53,972 nt of DNA from CAYWEP01 sp964613075 (GCA_964613075.1 CAZTFV010000003.1:1-53972), one strand, 5' to 3'; counted from the stretch's first letter, positions 24,397 through 34,112 are shown. The notes: generated by a model from the letters alone, not told the origin. A program made the numbers and translations.

Positions 24397-24900
24397 ATGA
24401 CAACAGAGGACAAGACGATAACCGCAGAGGAGCTTGAGACAGTACGAAAAACAATTGAGGAGCTTTTTTCCCATCTTGAAATTGCAGGAAACTTTGATCT
24501 TGCAGAGCAGGAAAATGCGCTTGATGTTGTATTGGAGACTGTGGACAGCGGGATTGTAATTGGCTATCATGGAGAAGCGCTTGAAGCACTGCAGCTTATT
24601 TTGTCCTTACTGGTTGCCAAGAGACTCGGCAGGTTTGTCCGAGTGACCGTTGAGGTGGGTGATTATCGCAAAAACCGCAGCGAATATTTGCAGAAGCTTG
24701 CTCTTGCGGCAAAAGAACGAGCTCTTGCGGAGCGGCAAGAACAAACGATTCATTCCTTAAAATCCTGGGAACGACGCATTATCCACCTTCTTTTGCAAGA
24801 TGATACACAGGTTGCCTCAGAGTCGGTCGGTAGCGGGAAAGAGCGCGTCCTGGTGGTTAAGCCTCGCCCCGAACCAGATGACACAGGGCTTCGCAACTAA
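24397..24900 (+). CDS. jag: Jag/KhpB RNA-binding protein (KH and R3H domains)
   Basis: 167 aa. The KH domain carries GIVIGYHGEALEALQLILSLL (residues ~50-70), followed by VTVEVGDYRKNRSEYLQKLA. The C-terminal R3H domain includes SWERRIIHLLLQDD and SVGSGKERVLVVKPR. The N-terminal Jag_N domain is reduced. This RNA-binding protein links cell-wall growth and division in Firmicutes. The next gene starts inside its last 23 bases. Confidence 0.93.
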   Translation: MTTEDKTITAEELETVRKTIEELFSHLEIAGNFDLAEQENALDVVLETVDSGIVIGYHGEALEALQLILSLLVAKRLGRFVRVTVEVGDYRKNRSEYLQKLALAAKERALAERQEQTIHSLKSWERRIIHLLLQDDTQVASESVGSGKERVLVVKPRPEPDDTGLRN

Positions 24901-26248
24901 GGCGTCGTCATTTTTCTACCTCCTGACTGTTTTTCTCATACCCGTACAGCTTGGTAAGCATTTCTGGCCTTCGTTCTCAATTCTTTTAGGGCTTAGGATA
25001 GACTACCTCTCCCCTACCCTCTACGTTACAGATATTCTGATTTTTCTGCTTTTTGTTTCTTTTCTTGCGCATCTATTGTTTCGTAGGAAAAAATCAAAAC
25101 CGTCAAATGTCATCCTGAATTTATCCTTCGACTCCGCTCAGGATCCTGAGTTTATCGAAGGACAAGTTCGGAATGACAGAGGAAAAGCTTTGCGTTTTTC
25201 GCTTGATTTTGAATTTTACATTTTGCTCTTTGCGCTTCTTCTTGTTGGCGTTCTCCTCTCAAAGAGTCCAATGGCTGGGCTGTATGGCCTTGTAAAATTA
25301 TTGGAATTTGGTTTTTTTGCTATCTTTACTGCCTGGTTTCTTAAGAAAAATCCTAAAGCATACGCGACAGCCTTACTGCTATTTGCCGTAGGGATTATTG
25401 GAGAATCAGTCCTTGCGATGTTGCAGTTTTTAAATCAAGGCTCACTTGGCGGTTTTCTCTATTGGTTTGGCGAACGAAATTTTACCAGTCAGACGCCCGG
25501 CATTGCTACTGCATCAGTCAATGGCCTCTTGCTGCTTCGACCGTACGGCACATTTCCCCACCCCAATGCGCTTGCAGGCTACTTGGTAATCAGCATGACA
25601 TTGATAATTTCAAATTTCAAATTTCAAATTTCAAATTTCCGAAAAACACTCTATGGCTCAGCGCTGGCTCTTGGAACCGTAGCGCTTTTGTTGACCATGA
25701 GCCGCGTCAGTATTCTGGTATTCCTCGTTTGTGTAATCGTTGTGTTGTATAAAAAGCTCCAGAAAAAACACAGGGCGTTTGGGATAATCTCTTGTCTTGT
25801 TGCTATAACGATTATTTTTCTCCTCCTCCCCCACCGAGGTTTTTCACTTGGGGAGGAATCGGTTCTGTTGCGACTGAGCCTTTTTTCCACAGCCTTACAG
25901 ATACTCGCTGATACATGGTTATTTGGCACAGGACTCTTCAATTTCCTGCTCTACCTTGCCGAGTACACGAAGGATAAGCAGTACTTATTATATCTACAGC
26001 CGGTGCATAACATCTTTCTTCTCTGGTTTGTTGAGACCGGGATTGTGGGTTTTGGATTTTTGCTCTGGTTTTTGTCTGCAATCTACAGGCAAGTGCTGCG
26101 CGAAAGAAACATAACAAAAATACTGTTATTTGTAAATCTTATCGTTCTTGGAATGATTGATCATTACTTTTTAACACTGCAGCAAGGACAGCTGCTTTTG
26201 GCATTTTCACTGGGATTTTTCTGGTCGCGTTTTTCTGGCAAAAAATAA
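24878..26248 (+). CDS. O-antigen ligase/Wzy-like polytopic membrane protein
   Basis: 456 aa from the ATG at 24878 (MTQGFATK), overlapping jag. About 10-12 hydrophobic helices are visible. The Wzy_C-type central region is present: LRPYGTFPHPNALAGYLVIS, TMSRVSILVFLV and near the end QPVHNIFLLWFVETGIVG. Members ligate or polymerise surface glycans in the membrane. Two repeat-derived stretches sit in frame: NLSFDSAQDPEFIEG (from 25109-25177) and ISNFKFQISNF (from 25608-25640), both in loops between helices. The exact glycan substrate cannot be told. Confidence 0.82.
   Translation: MTQGFATKASSFFYLLTVFLIPVQLGKHFWPSFSILLGLRIDYLSPTLYVTDILIFLLFVSFLAHLLFRRKKSKPSNVILNLSFDSAQDPEFIEGQVRNDRGKALRFSLDFEFYILLFALLLVGVLLSKSPMAGLYGLVKLLEFGFFAIFTAWFLKKNPKAYATALLLFAVGIIGESVLAMLQFLNQGSLGGFLYWFGERNFTSQTPGIATASVNGLLLLRPYGTFPHPNALAGYLVISMTLIISNFKFQISNFRKTLYGSALALGTVALLLTMSRVSILVFLVCVIVVLYKKLQKKHRAFGIISCLVAITIIFLLLPHRGFSLGEESVLLRLSLFSTALQILADTWLFGTGLFNFLLYLAEYTKDKQYLLYLQPVHNIFLLWFVETGIVGFGFLLWFLSAIYRQVLRERNITKILLFVNLIVLGMIDHYFLTLQQGQLLLAFSLGFFWSRFSGKK
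25109..25177. repeat. 69-base palindromic element inside the O-antigen ligase-like gene
   Basis: Begins GTCATCCTGAATTTATCC and ends GTTCGGAATGAC, with CTTCGACTCCGCTCAGGATCC inside. 69 bases is 23 codons, so the reading frame is kept. Confidence 0.7.
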
Positions 26249-26389
26249 ATAGCCTGATTTATAAAATAGACAAGGAAAAAATTTTCGAATTAGCCAACAC
26301 GTTTAACTAAGTATGTGATAAATTACTCGATAGGTCAATCCAAACGAAAGGGTGTTATTAGGTAAGGAGAATTTTGCTAAACTACTTGT

Positions 26390-29098
26390 ATGGGATCATC
26401 AAGACTTCTGATCAGTGAGGAAGAGCGAAAGTATCCGGTTTTATTAATTGATAAACAAGGAAGCGTAGGAGCAGCGCTTGCCTATAAACTACTTCCAGGT
26501 TTTTTAGTAATTATTGTGAGCCAAACAATTCCTGAGGTTTTGTCGGAGCAAGTCGTGCACATTCCTTTTGGAAAAAAGATTCCTCGCATTCCCGATAACT
26601 CATTTTCGCATATCTTTATTGTCTATGACAAAGAGAAATTGACCAATGCGATTATTCCTTCTCTTATTGAAAAAGCCAACGAGGCAGGTTCAGTCGTTGT
26701 TTTTCTCGTGTCGCTGCCTGATTTATCCGATAAGCTGCTGGGAAGGATACATCAATACGCACCAAGCGCAAAAGTGGTTGTTGTGGGAGATATATTCGGC
26801 TCGCCTGCTTTTGCCTCTCTTGCAACATCTCTTTTGCAAGAAGCTGGTAGGGGAAGCATAATCCTTCGCGAATCAGGTCTTCGGAAATTCTATCCGGTGC
26901 ATATCGCAGATACAGCTGATGCTATTCTGGCGGCAACGTTTGGGCAACATATCTCAAAGAAGAATCTTTTTTTTGCGCTTCCCAAATATCCGGTAACAGA
27001 GCTTTCATTTGTCAGACTGCTTAGGCAGCGCTATCCTCTTTTGAAAATCGACTTTGCCAAATACTCGCGGGGCGAGTCGGGAGGAGTGAGGCTTCCTGAC
27101 GGTACGTATGTGCTTTCCGATCCCTATCCGCTTGGTAAACGATTAAACGAAATTGACTTGTCGGAGAACAGTCAGGAGGCTGTTGTGCAAAAGAAGCCGA
27201 AGGAAAATCCGTCTTCGTTTCATTTACGCCGTTTTTTTGCCATTGGTTTTTTGCTTTTCAGTATACTTCTATTCCCGCTTTTGTTTTTTGCCGGTATCGG
27301 GCTGGTTGCCGGAGCGTTTTTGGCACAATCCGTCACAGCTTTGGAAAAAGGAGATCTTATAAAAGCCCAGGAATCACTGCGTATCAGTCGGCAAAGTTTT
27401 TTTATCGGAGAGCAGGCAGCAGAGATGGTCGCGCCGGCTGCCGATCTTGTGAGAGCTGGGGAAATGTTAGGCATCATTGAGACAAATTTTCACACCGGTG
27501 TTTTAACGACTGATGCTGCAGGTTCCGCTCTTAAGGCACTTGTCCTATACCAGACAGTGCTTTTGCAAGAATCCCCCCGGCCAAAAGCGGATTTTCAAAG
27601 CGCCATACAGGAGAGTAAGAATGCCCTTATTTTACTTTCGCAGCTTCGGGCTGAAAAGCGGATGCCTTCTTTTTATGCAAAAAAGCTTGAGGAGTATGAC
27701 CGGGTCTTTGCGCTTTTTTTGGCAACGGCTGATGTGTTGCCGCAGCTTCTCGGCTTTGAAGGGGAAAAGACCTATCTTGTGTTGTTTCAAAATAATATGG
27801 AGCTTCGGCCGGGAGGAGGATTTATCGGCTCCTATGGATTGCTAACGCTTAAAAATGCAATGACACAATCATTTGTAGTGCATGATGTCTATGAGGCAGA
27901 CGGGAAATTAAAAGGCCATATTGAGCCGCCGTTTCTGCTTAAGCGCTACCTTGGGGCATCGCATCTGTTTTTACGCGACACGAATGTCTCAGCGGATTTT
28001 CCCAGCAACGCACGGCAAGCAGCCTATTTTTTGAGTCTTGAAACCAATCAGAGAGTGGATGGTGTTATGGCAGTTGATGTGTCGTTTATCCGCAATCTAT
28101 TGCGGGTTTTAGGTCCTGTCCAGCTGCCCGAGTATAAAAAGAGGGTGAGCGCCGATACGTTTTTCCCGCTTGTCGAGAATGAGGCGCAGAGTGATTTCTT
28201 CCCGGGATCAAATCAGAAGCGCGATGTGCTAACTGCTGTCTATACGAGCTTGAATGCTGCGCTTTTTGAGAAGGGTAAAACACCCCCGCCTGCATTGCCG
28301 GGTTCCATACGGTACCCGGCATTGCTTGCCGCGCTTGCTGTGGGCATAGAGGAGAAGCATGTCCTTTTTGCTTTTCCGGATGAGAAACTTCAGCGGGTGT
28401 TTACGGTGAATAATTTGTCAGGCTCGCTTGCGGATGATCGGTCGGAGAATCTTGATAGGATCAATGATTTTTTTGCCTTAAGCGAAGCAAATCTTGGGAT
28501 GAATAAGGCCAATTACTCTATCCAGCGCGCGATTGAACAGACAGTGCAGATAGGTGCGGATGGACGGATAACAGAATCGACGCGCGTCAGCTTCGCGCAT
28601 AATGGCAAGGGAGAAAGCGGGTTTGGCGGAGATTATAAGAATTATTTTAGGCTTGTCCTTCCGCCTGCTGCGTCTCTTGCAGAGGTTTTTCTTGACGGTC
28701 AGTCACAGACGCTTGTTCCGGCAGTTACTGACCCAAAGGTTTATGGGGCAAAACGATTTGTCGCGCCATCGGGGCTTGAGGTTGAGACGGGTGAGGAGGA
28801 AGGAAAGAGTGTATTTGGATTTTTGGTTATAGTCCCAAGCGGGAGCCATAAGACTGTGGCGCTTTCTTACCAGCTGGCAAAAAGCCTTCCCTTGACTGAG
28901 TCGGAGTTTGTGTATAGCCTCCGTGTGTTAAAACAACCGGGGACAGAGCAGGATCCATACGTCTTGACGCTTTCGTATCCGGAAACATATCGGGTTGTTG
29001 ATAAGTCTGACGGACTGATTTCGCAAGGGGATAATTTGGTTTATTCGACTCTTTTGAGTAAAGATAGGGAGATTAGCGTTCGGTTTGCAAAAAAATGA
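26390..29098 (+). CDS. DUF4012-domain membrane protein with N-terminal nucleotide-binding-like domain
   Basis: 902 aa. Residues ~15-260 resemble an NAD-dependent epimerase/SDR-type Rossmann domain (YPVLLIDKQGSVGAALAYKL, VVVGDIFGSPAFASLATSLL, YPVHIADTADAILAATFG), but the N-terminal glycine motif is degenerate. A membrane helix at ~280-310 is followed by the DUF4012 region with the diagnostic NNMELRPGGGFIGSYGLL at ~468-485. The C-terminal part is beta-rich. DUF4012 proteins are common in CPR and Actinobacteria near glycan genes, and their function is not established. The neighbouring O-antigen ligase-like gene fits a surface-glycan role (inference). Confidence 0.85.
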   Translation: MGSSRLLISEEERKYPVLLIDKQGSVGAALAYKLLPGFLVIIVSQTIPEVLSEQVVHIPFGKKIPRIPDNSFSHIFIVYDKEKLTNAIIPSLIEKANEAGSVVVFLVSLPDLSDKLLGRIHQYAPSAKVVVVGDIFGSPAFASLATSLLQEAGRGSIILRESGLRKFYPVHIADTADAILAATFGQHISKKNLFFALPKYPVTELSFVRLLRQRYPLLKIDFAKYSRGESGGVRLPDGTYVLSDPYPLGKRLNEIDLSENSQEAVVQKKPKENPSSFHLRRFFAIGFLLFSILLFPLLFFAGIGLVAGAFLAQSVTALEKGDLIKAQESLRISRQSFFIGEQAAEMVAPAADLVRAGEMLGIIETNFHTGVLTTDAAGSALKALVLYQTVLLQESPRPKADFQSAIQESKNALILLSQLRAEKRMPSFYAKKLEEYDRVFALFLATADVLPQLLGFEGEKTYLVLFQNNMELRPGGGFIGSYGLLTLKNAMTQSFVVHDVYEADGKLKGHIEPPFLLKRYLGASHLFLRDTNVSADFPSNARQAAYFLSLETNQRVDGVMAVDVSFIRNLLRVLGPVQLPEYKKRVSADTFFPLVENEAQSDFFPGSNQKRDVLTAVYTSLNAALFEKGKTPPPALPGSIRYPALLAALAVGIEEKHVLFAFPDEKLQRVFTVNNLSGSLADDRSENLDRINDFFALSEANLGMNKANYSIQRAIEQTVQIGADGRITESTRVSFAHNGKGESGFGGDYKNYFRLVLPPAASLAEVFLDGQSQTLVPAVTDPKVYGAKRFVAPSGLEVETGEEEGKSVFGFLVIVPSGSHKTVALSYQLAKSLPLTESEFVYSLRVLKQPGTEQDPYVLTLSYPETYRVVDKSDGLISQGDNLVYSTLLSKDREISVRFAKK

Positions 29099-29102
29099 GT
29101 AG

Positions 29103-29753
29103 TCAGATTTTTCCTCGAAGCAATCGTTTCAATCCTGCAAAGAGGTTAGCCCTTTTTTCCTTGGTATTGACTGCGTGGTATATAGCTGGGCTAATAGAGA
29201 GAAGAATGACCAAAAGAATGATTGGCTCGAAATATTTATCAGGAATGAGCTGGCCCACGAAAAAACCGACAAAAGTCAGCCCGACTGCCCAAAGAAGACT
29301 GCCTATAAGGTTATAAATCAGAAAAGTAGAATAGCGCATGTCAGCCATGCCTGCGACGATTGGCGCGAAGGTGCGGATAATTGGAATAAATCTGGCAATA
29401 ATAATTGCTTTACCACCGTGTTTGTGATAGAACGCCTGGGCATTACGCACGTGGTTTTTATGAAACAGCAGGGAGTCTTCTCGATTGAAAATACGCTTTC
29501 CAACTTTGTGTCCGAAGAAATAACCCACAATGTTGCCAAGTGTTGCGGCAATAAAGAGAAGAGGGATGAGGATAGGTATACTGAGAACGCCTTTGGCGGC
29601 AAAAATGCCGGCTGCGATGAGTAAGCTGTCGCCCGGGAAGAAAAAACCGAAAAATAGACCTGTTTCGGCAAAGACGATGGCAAAAAGACCAGGGTAGCCG
29701 AAGGTATTGATAAGAAAATCAACGTCGAGAAAGTGTCTTACTTGCTCTAGCAT
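29103..29753 (-). CDS. DedA-family membrane protein (VTT domain)
   Basis: 216 aa. Recognised by FAETGLFFGFFFPGDSLLIAAGIFA, GNIVGYFFGHKVGK and ARFIPIIRTFAPIVAGMADM, the DedA/VTT signature with re-entrant helices. DedA proteins are undecaprenyl-phosphate or phospholipid flippases/scramblases in several bacteria. The promoter TATAAT lies 8 bases before the ATG. Convergent with the DUF4012 gene, with 4 bases between stops. Confidence 0.92.
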   Translation of the reverse strand: MLEQVRHFLDVDFLINTFGYPGLFAIVFAETGLFFGFFFPGDSLLIAAGIFAAKGVLSIPILIPLLFIAATLGNIVGYFFGHKVGKRIFNREDSLLFHKNHVRNAQAFYHKHGGKAIIIARFIPIIRTFAPIVAGMADMRYSTFLIYNLIGSLLWAVGLTFVGFFVGQLIPDKYFEPIILLVILLSISPAIYHAVNTKEKRANLFAGLKRLLRGKI

Positions 29754-29761
29754 AAAAAACT

Positions 29762-29767
29762 ATTATA
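29762..29767 (-). promoter_or_regulatory. -10 of the DedA gene
   Basis: TGCTATAAT read on the minus strand (extended -10), 8 bases before the ATG at 29753. Confidence 0.6.
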
Positions 29768-29896
29768 GCAGAAGGACATATACACCTTCTTTAAGCTCTT
29801 CTGTCAGCTTTTTGTCAGTCAACCGTTAAGGTAAAAGTCAAGTATTCTTTTTCAGTTCGTGAGATACTAACCATGTTCTCGCAGGAGAACTTTTTT

Positions 29897-32194
29897 ATGA
29901 CTCACGAACAACCAAGCGTTATATCTGAACCAGGAATCCTTGAGGAGACAGCTCCAGCAGACGGAGCTGATTTTGCTCTTGGATCCCCTAATGGCAACAG
30001 ACATGGTGAGAACGGACATATTCACCCAGAACTTGCCGCGCTTTTGGCCGAGACAGCTGTCTTTACAGTTACTCCTCCCCTTGGGGCAAATGGAGATGCT
30101 CTCCCAACAGAGTTTCCTTTCGGCAGGACTGATGCCTTAGGCCAACAAGGCTCACCTACAGAGCAAAGAGAGCATGAAGCTAGAGCTTCTTTCGACATGC
30201 AGAGAGCAGTTGAACAAGCTATAAATCCCTTTGGTAATGATAATCCAGAATTAGTTGCTCTTCTTAGAGAGGAATTAAAAACTGCAACCACTCATAGAGT
30301 AGATAAATTTGCAAGGGCAAAAGAGAAAAAGGCAGAATTAGGAGAGGAAAATCCCGCTGCATCCAGGATTGCCACTGTCGAAACAGTACTTCAAAAGATT
30401 GACCCTAAAGTCGTGCTTTCGTTAACCGCTCTTGCTTTGGGCGATACAGACAGATTTACAAAGCTTGTAAGCGAGTATCTCGCGCTTGCGGATATAAGAG
30501 AAAAAAGGCTAGCAGTCTTACGGGGTGTGGGGGAATACTTCTTGCGCCACACCCGAGGCATCCCCAAATCAATGCTCGTCGCATCTCACATGCGAGATGT
30601 TCCAAATGATACAACTGGACTCCTAACCCCTCAAGAGGAAAGATTAATACCTGACGTGTCCTCGCAGTTTGCTAAGGCTGCAAGGCGATTGGCCATAGCA
30701 ACAAAATCAGCAAATGCCGACCTGGAAAGTGTCGGTCAGGCAGAGTTTAGTCTCGAATTATATACTGAAGCGTTAAGAAATCACGAGGACGGGCTTGAGG
30801 CTCATCAGGCAGAAGCAGCAGGACATATAAAACAAGATTTTTCGCAGCTTAGATTACAAAACGGGCAATTACGTAATGACACTTTACAAGTATTAGAAGG
30901 CGTCCCCTTCTCCGAGTGGCAAAGATTACCCGTAACTCCATTATTGATGAAAAACAAGGAGTTTAAACAGGTTGATCCAGCAAGTAAAGAGGCTGCCGCA
31001 GAGACTGCGAACAATATTATGCTTGTCTTAGAAAGTGGGCAAGTTTCAAACCATGGAGCACACGTACGGATAGCACCAGATGTAAGAGCAAAAATGGTTT
31101 CAGCTATTCAAATGAGGGTTGAAAAAGGAGAGCCTATACAGCTTGAGCTCTACTATACGCTTGCACGTATGTCAAATCCTCTCGAAGGAGTGAGAAGAAC
31201 GCCAGGTCTGCAAGAATGGGCAATGTTTTATAAATTCGCTCAAGTTACAAAAACTGCCGAACTCTTCTATCAACCTACAGGCGGGCAACCTCCAATCCAA
31301 TGGGTCGTTATCGACGAAGCGAATGCTTTTGGTGATGTGTGGGATTTAGACCAAGCTGAAACGAAAGAGTTTAGAAATCAACTCCGGGAGATGTTTGGTC
31401 GCATGGGTATTTCAGATACGATTATTTTTGATGACTTGCAAAGAATGGTTGATAAGGGAGGAGAAAATGTTGCAAACCTTATTAAGAACAACTATCAAAG
31501 AATTGCGCAAAACTGGCAAGATTTTCTTGCTTCTGGAATCTCATTTGAAGATTATATAGCGCGCGATCGTGACTGGATACAGACATTACAAAATTCTGGA
31601 GAAGCAGATACAGCAGCGTCATACCAAACGCGGATTGCAGATGTCCAAACAATCCATGATAGAGAAATATCTATGATGCGGCTTGTAAACCCAGTGAGAC
31701 ATCATCCAGATATGACTGTAGAAGATCTCCTCGCTGTCTACAATGGCATTATGCCACACGTCAATCTCGGCGATATCCAACTGACAGATCGGCAACAAGC
31801 TATTCTTGCTGATATACAGGCTCGGGCATTACACGCAAATATATATTCAAAAGCAGTTATGGATGCACGAGTAGCCATGGAACGAGGCTATCCTAAAGCA
31901 GTCTCTGTAACAATTACTGATAAAACGAATAAATTAGTTGTATTTACCGGCGCACCAGGCGCGCAAGTATTTCCAGGACACGCAGAAGCAATAGCAATAG
32001 GTGCAAGAAGATCAAGTTTTGGAAGCCCAGAACTAGCTAATGATTGGCTTAATGTCTGTCGAGCCTCAGGCGTACTTGCAGAAAGAATAGACAATAAGAG
32101 AAACCGGTATAGAGGCGTGATTGATCCAGAAAATCCACATGACCCTCCATACTACTACCTTCAAGAACCTACTACTGTTAGCAAAGCTGCTTAA
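29897..32194 (+). CDS. Large protein with possible isonitrile-synthase-like (PvcA/Dit1) segments
   Basis: 765 aa from the ATG at 29897, chosen because AGGAG (29883-29887) lies 9 bases upstream; an ATG at 29873 is possible. No signal peptide or membrane helix. The N-terminal ~400 residues are helical and unrecognised. Residues ~410-530 contain RTPGLQEWAMFYKFA, ELFYQP, PIQWVVIDEANAFGDVW and MGISDTIIFDDLQRM. The order and spacing recall PvcA/IsnA isonitrile synthases (P-D-L-A-E, Y-x-P-G, D-G-x-x-F-x-D). Residues ~680-725 (YPKAVSVTITDK, QVFPGHAEAIAIG) recall their C-terminal part. This is a tentative reading by eye. The HAD phosphatase gene follows after 10 bases. Confidence 0.5.
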   Translation: MTHEQPSVISEPGILEETAPADGADFALGSPNGNRHGENGHIHPELAALLAETAVFTVTPPLGANGDALPTEFPFGRTDALGQQGSPTEQREHEARASFDMQRAVEQAINPFGNDNPELVALLREELKTATTHRVDKFARAKEKKAELGEENPAASRIATVETVLQKIDPKVVLSLTALALGDTDRFTKLVSEYLALADIREKRLAVLRGVGEYFLRHTRGIPKSMLVASHMRDVPNDTTGLLTPQEERLIPDVSSQFAKAARRLAIATKSANADLESVGQAEFSLELYTEALRNHEDGLEAHQAEAAGHIKQDFSQLRLQNGQLRNDTLQVLEGVPFSEWQRLPVTPLLMKNKEFKQVDPASKEAAAETANNIMLVLESGQVSNHGAHVRIAPDVRAKMVSAIQMRVEKGEPIQLELYYTLARMSNPLEGVRRTPGLQEWAMFYKFAQVTKTAELFYQPTGGQPPIQWVVIDEANAFGDVWDLDQAETKEFRNQLREMFGRMGISDTIIFDDLQRMVDKGGENVANLIKNNYQRIAQNWQDFLASGISFEDYIARDRDWIQTLQNSGEADTAASYQTRIADVQTIHDREISMMRLVNPVRHHPDMTVEDLLAVYNGIMPHVNLGDIQLTDRQQAILADIQARALHANIYSKAVMDARVAMERGYPKAVSVTITDKTNKLVVFTGAPGAQVFPGHAEAIAIGARRSSFGSPELANDWLNVCRASGVLAERIDNKRNRYRGVIDPENPHDPPYYYLQEPTTVSKAA

Positions 32195-32204
32195 CAACAA
32201 AGGT

Positions 32205-33278
32205 ATGGATAGACGACAGCCAGGATCAGAAAATCTGTATACGTTACGGCTGCGAAATCGTGAGGATCTCGCAAGAATAGTATTTAATACTCCAATCGCT
32301 GCTGTTGGATACGATATTGATGGAACAGTCAGAATGCATGGCAAAACAGACCCTGATATTCTGCGTTCTCAAGCCAACATGCTGGCCTTGGGAATGATTG
32401 TTGCAGGTATGAGCGCTCGAGGAGAGTCAGCCTATGCAGTAGTAGTTGAACCACTAATCCCTATCCTTAAACAGCAAGGCTTAAATCCAGAAGACGTACC
32501 ATTTTTTATGACCACAAGAAACGGCGCATGTACCGAGCAGCCTTTTGCAGGAAAGATTATTGACGGACATCCATTATCGGATAGTCTCTATGAGAGAATT
32601 GTTCATCATCCACTTGTTGAGGCAATTGCACAAGTAACTCCACAAGCGTATATTGATGGACTTACCACAATGTATGAAGAGTTTGAAAAAAAATTGGGAG
32701 TTACTCCTGATGCAAGAGTAAAGGCAAATCCAGCATTTCTCCATGATAGACATAGAATAGACGGACAATGCTACAAGCTAACCATGCATTACGCTCCCCA
32801 GGACAGAGAAAACGGTATACCTAGTGCAACGAATACTCTTGCGCTTATTGCAAGTCATGGAAATGGCCAACTACCGCGAAACGCAGCAGAAATGGCAAAA
32901 ATGCTGCAACAAACTCTGGAAGCAGATGGAATTGCTATATCTGCACATACCTCTGCGACTGATCCAGAAATTGATGTGACAGTTGCTGGAATTGATAAAA
33001 GCACAGGGTACAAAATCCTTCGTTTAATTACGGCTAAAGCATATAGGATGACGGAAGAAGAAGCTGATAAACATTTCTTAACTGTCGGTGATAGCCCTGA
33101 TCCTGAATACAATGATGAATCACTGTTGCGATGCGGAATAGGCGTAACAAATGTCGGATATCTTACCCCCAACGGAAGCCCTTATGTCCTTGATATTCCA
33201 GGCGATAACATTCAGCGAGTTCGAAGCCTTTTTGCGAGCATCAAAAGAATGAAGCGTCCTAAACAAAACCCTGAGTAA
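32205..33278 (+). CDS. HAD-superfamily hydrolase (type IIB-like phosphatase)
   Basis: 357 aa from the ATG at 32205 with AAAGG just before it; an upstream extension would overlap the preceding gene. Motif I is VGYDIDGTV with both aspartates. Motif II/III candidates are FMTTRNGA and YKLTMHY. Motif IV is HFLTVGDSPDPEYNDESLLR with the metal-binding aspartates. Such proteins dephosphorylate sugar phosphates or similar metabolites. The long cap (~residues 90-230) suggests a IIB-like class. Co-transcription with the preceding unusual gene suggests a shared pathway (inference). Confidence 0.75.
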   Translation: MDRRQPGSENLYTLRLRNREDLARIVFNTPIAAVGYDIDGTVRMHGKTDPDILRSQANMLALGMIVAGMSARGESAYAVVVEPLIPILKQQGLNPEDVPFFMTTRNGACTEQPFAGKIIDGHPLSDSLYERIVHHPLVEAIAQVTPQAYIDGLTTMYEEFEKKLGVTPDARVKANPAFLHDRHRIDGQCYKLTMHYAPQDRENGIPSATNTLALIASHGNGQLPRNAAEMAKMLQQTLEADGIAISAHTSATDPEIDVTVAGIDKSTGYKILRLITAKAYRMTEEEADKHFLTVGDSPDPEYNDESLLRCGIGVTNVGYLTPNGSPYVLDIPGDNIQRVRSLFASIKRMKRPKQNPE

Positions 33279-33294
33279 ATATGCCTTATAAGGG

Positions 33295-34047
33295 CTATCT
33301 CTTCCCCGCAGCTTTGGCATCAAGAAGGAAAAAAGCGTGTGGATGATAACGTAAAAATGAAGCAGGCGCATCAGGACTAATTGGACCGTTTAAACTGCGC
33401 TTTATGCCCCATGCTTTTTTATCTCCTTTAGCAATAACCACAACTTTTTTTGCCTCTAGCAAGTCACCAATTCCTAAGGTTATCCCCCCCCTTGGAATAT
33501 CAGCATCTGCTATGTTCAGCTTTTTTTTCAGTGCCTCTTGTGATTCTTTATCCAGAGGAACATAGCGTATAGTAGTATCTTTACCAGATCCTCTCTCATT
33601 GAGTCCTAAGTGGCACGTTTTGCCAGGACCAATACCGAGTATAGCTAAATCAAGCGGACACTCTCTCTTAAAAAGTCCTTGAAAGCGACGTACTTCCCTT
33701 TCGAGATCTTCTGCTCTTCCGTTTGGAAAGTAAATGTTCTCTTGGGGAATATCTATATGTTGAAAAAACAACGTCGTGAGCCTCCATAGTGTACTTACCC
33801 TCTCTTCAGGCACTGGCCAATACTCATCAAGGACAAAAAACTTCACTCTTCTAAAACTCACCTTCTTCTTCTGATATGCTTTAACCAGGAATAAAAGAAG
33901 GTTATGAGTTGATGCGCCCGTCGCAATTGTAAAAACTGAATCGGGTTTTTTTTGTAACTCCTCAATAACTATTAGTCCTGCGTGTCTATCTAGTTTTCCT
34001 TCACTTGAAAAAATCTGAACGGATGGTCTATATTCTCTGATTAGCAT
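33295..34047 (-). CDS. NagB/6-phosphogluconolactonase-family protein
   Basis: 250 aa. Family hallmarks: FTIATGASTHNLLLFL for the phosphate loop, FFVLDEYWPVP containing the general-base Asp region, and RGGITLGIGDLLEAKKVVVIAKGDKKA. The usual GIGxxGHIGFNEP stretch reads GIGPGKTCHLGLNERG, with two extra residues and no Asp/Asn-Gly before the His. Glucosamine-6-phosphate deaminase activity is therefore uncertain, but a sugar-phosphate isomerase or deaminase is likely. Convergent with the HAD gene and divergent from the hexokinase gene. TATAAT precedes it by ~26 bases. Confidence 0.78.
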   Translation of the reverse strand: MLIREYRPSVQIFSSEGKLDRHAGLIVIEELQKKPDSVFTIATGASTHNLLLFLVKAYQKKKVSFRRVKFFVLDEYWPVPEERVSTLWRLTTLFFQHIDIPQENIYFPNGRAEDLEREVRRFQGLFKRECPLDLAILGIGPGKTCHLGLNERGSGKDTTIRYVPLDKESQEALKKKLNIADADIPRGGITLGIGDLLEAKKVVVIAKGDKKAWGIKRSLNGPISPDAPASFLRYHPHAFFLLDAKAAGKR

Positions 34048-34112
34048 GCGTAAAACCTTTCTTGTCCTGATTATACCATTGCTATTCCATCTATAAAAAT
34101 CCCAACAAATGC

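Noticed and set aside
25600..25645. Tandem repeat as a CRISPR or phase-variable tract
   Set aside because: The repeated AAATTTC-type words are an in-frame patch in a membrane-protein loop. Length change is possible, but nothing shows variation.
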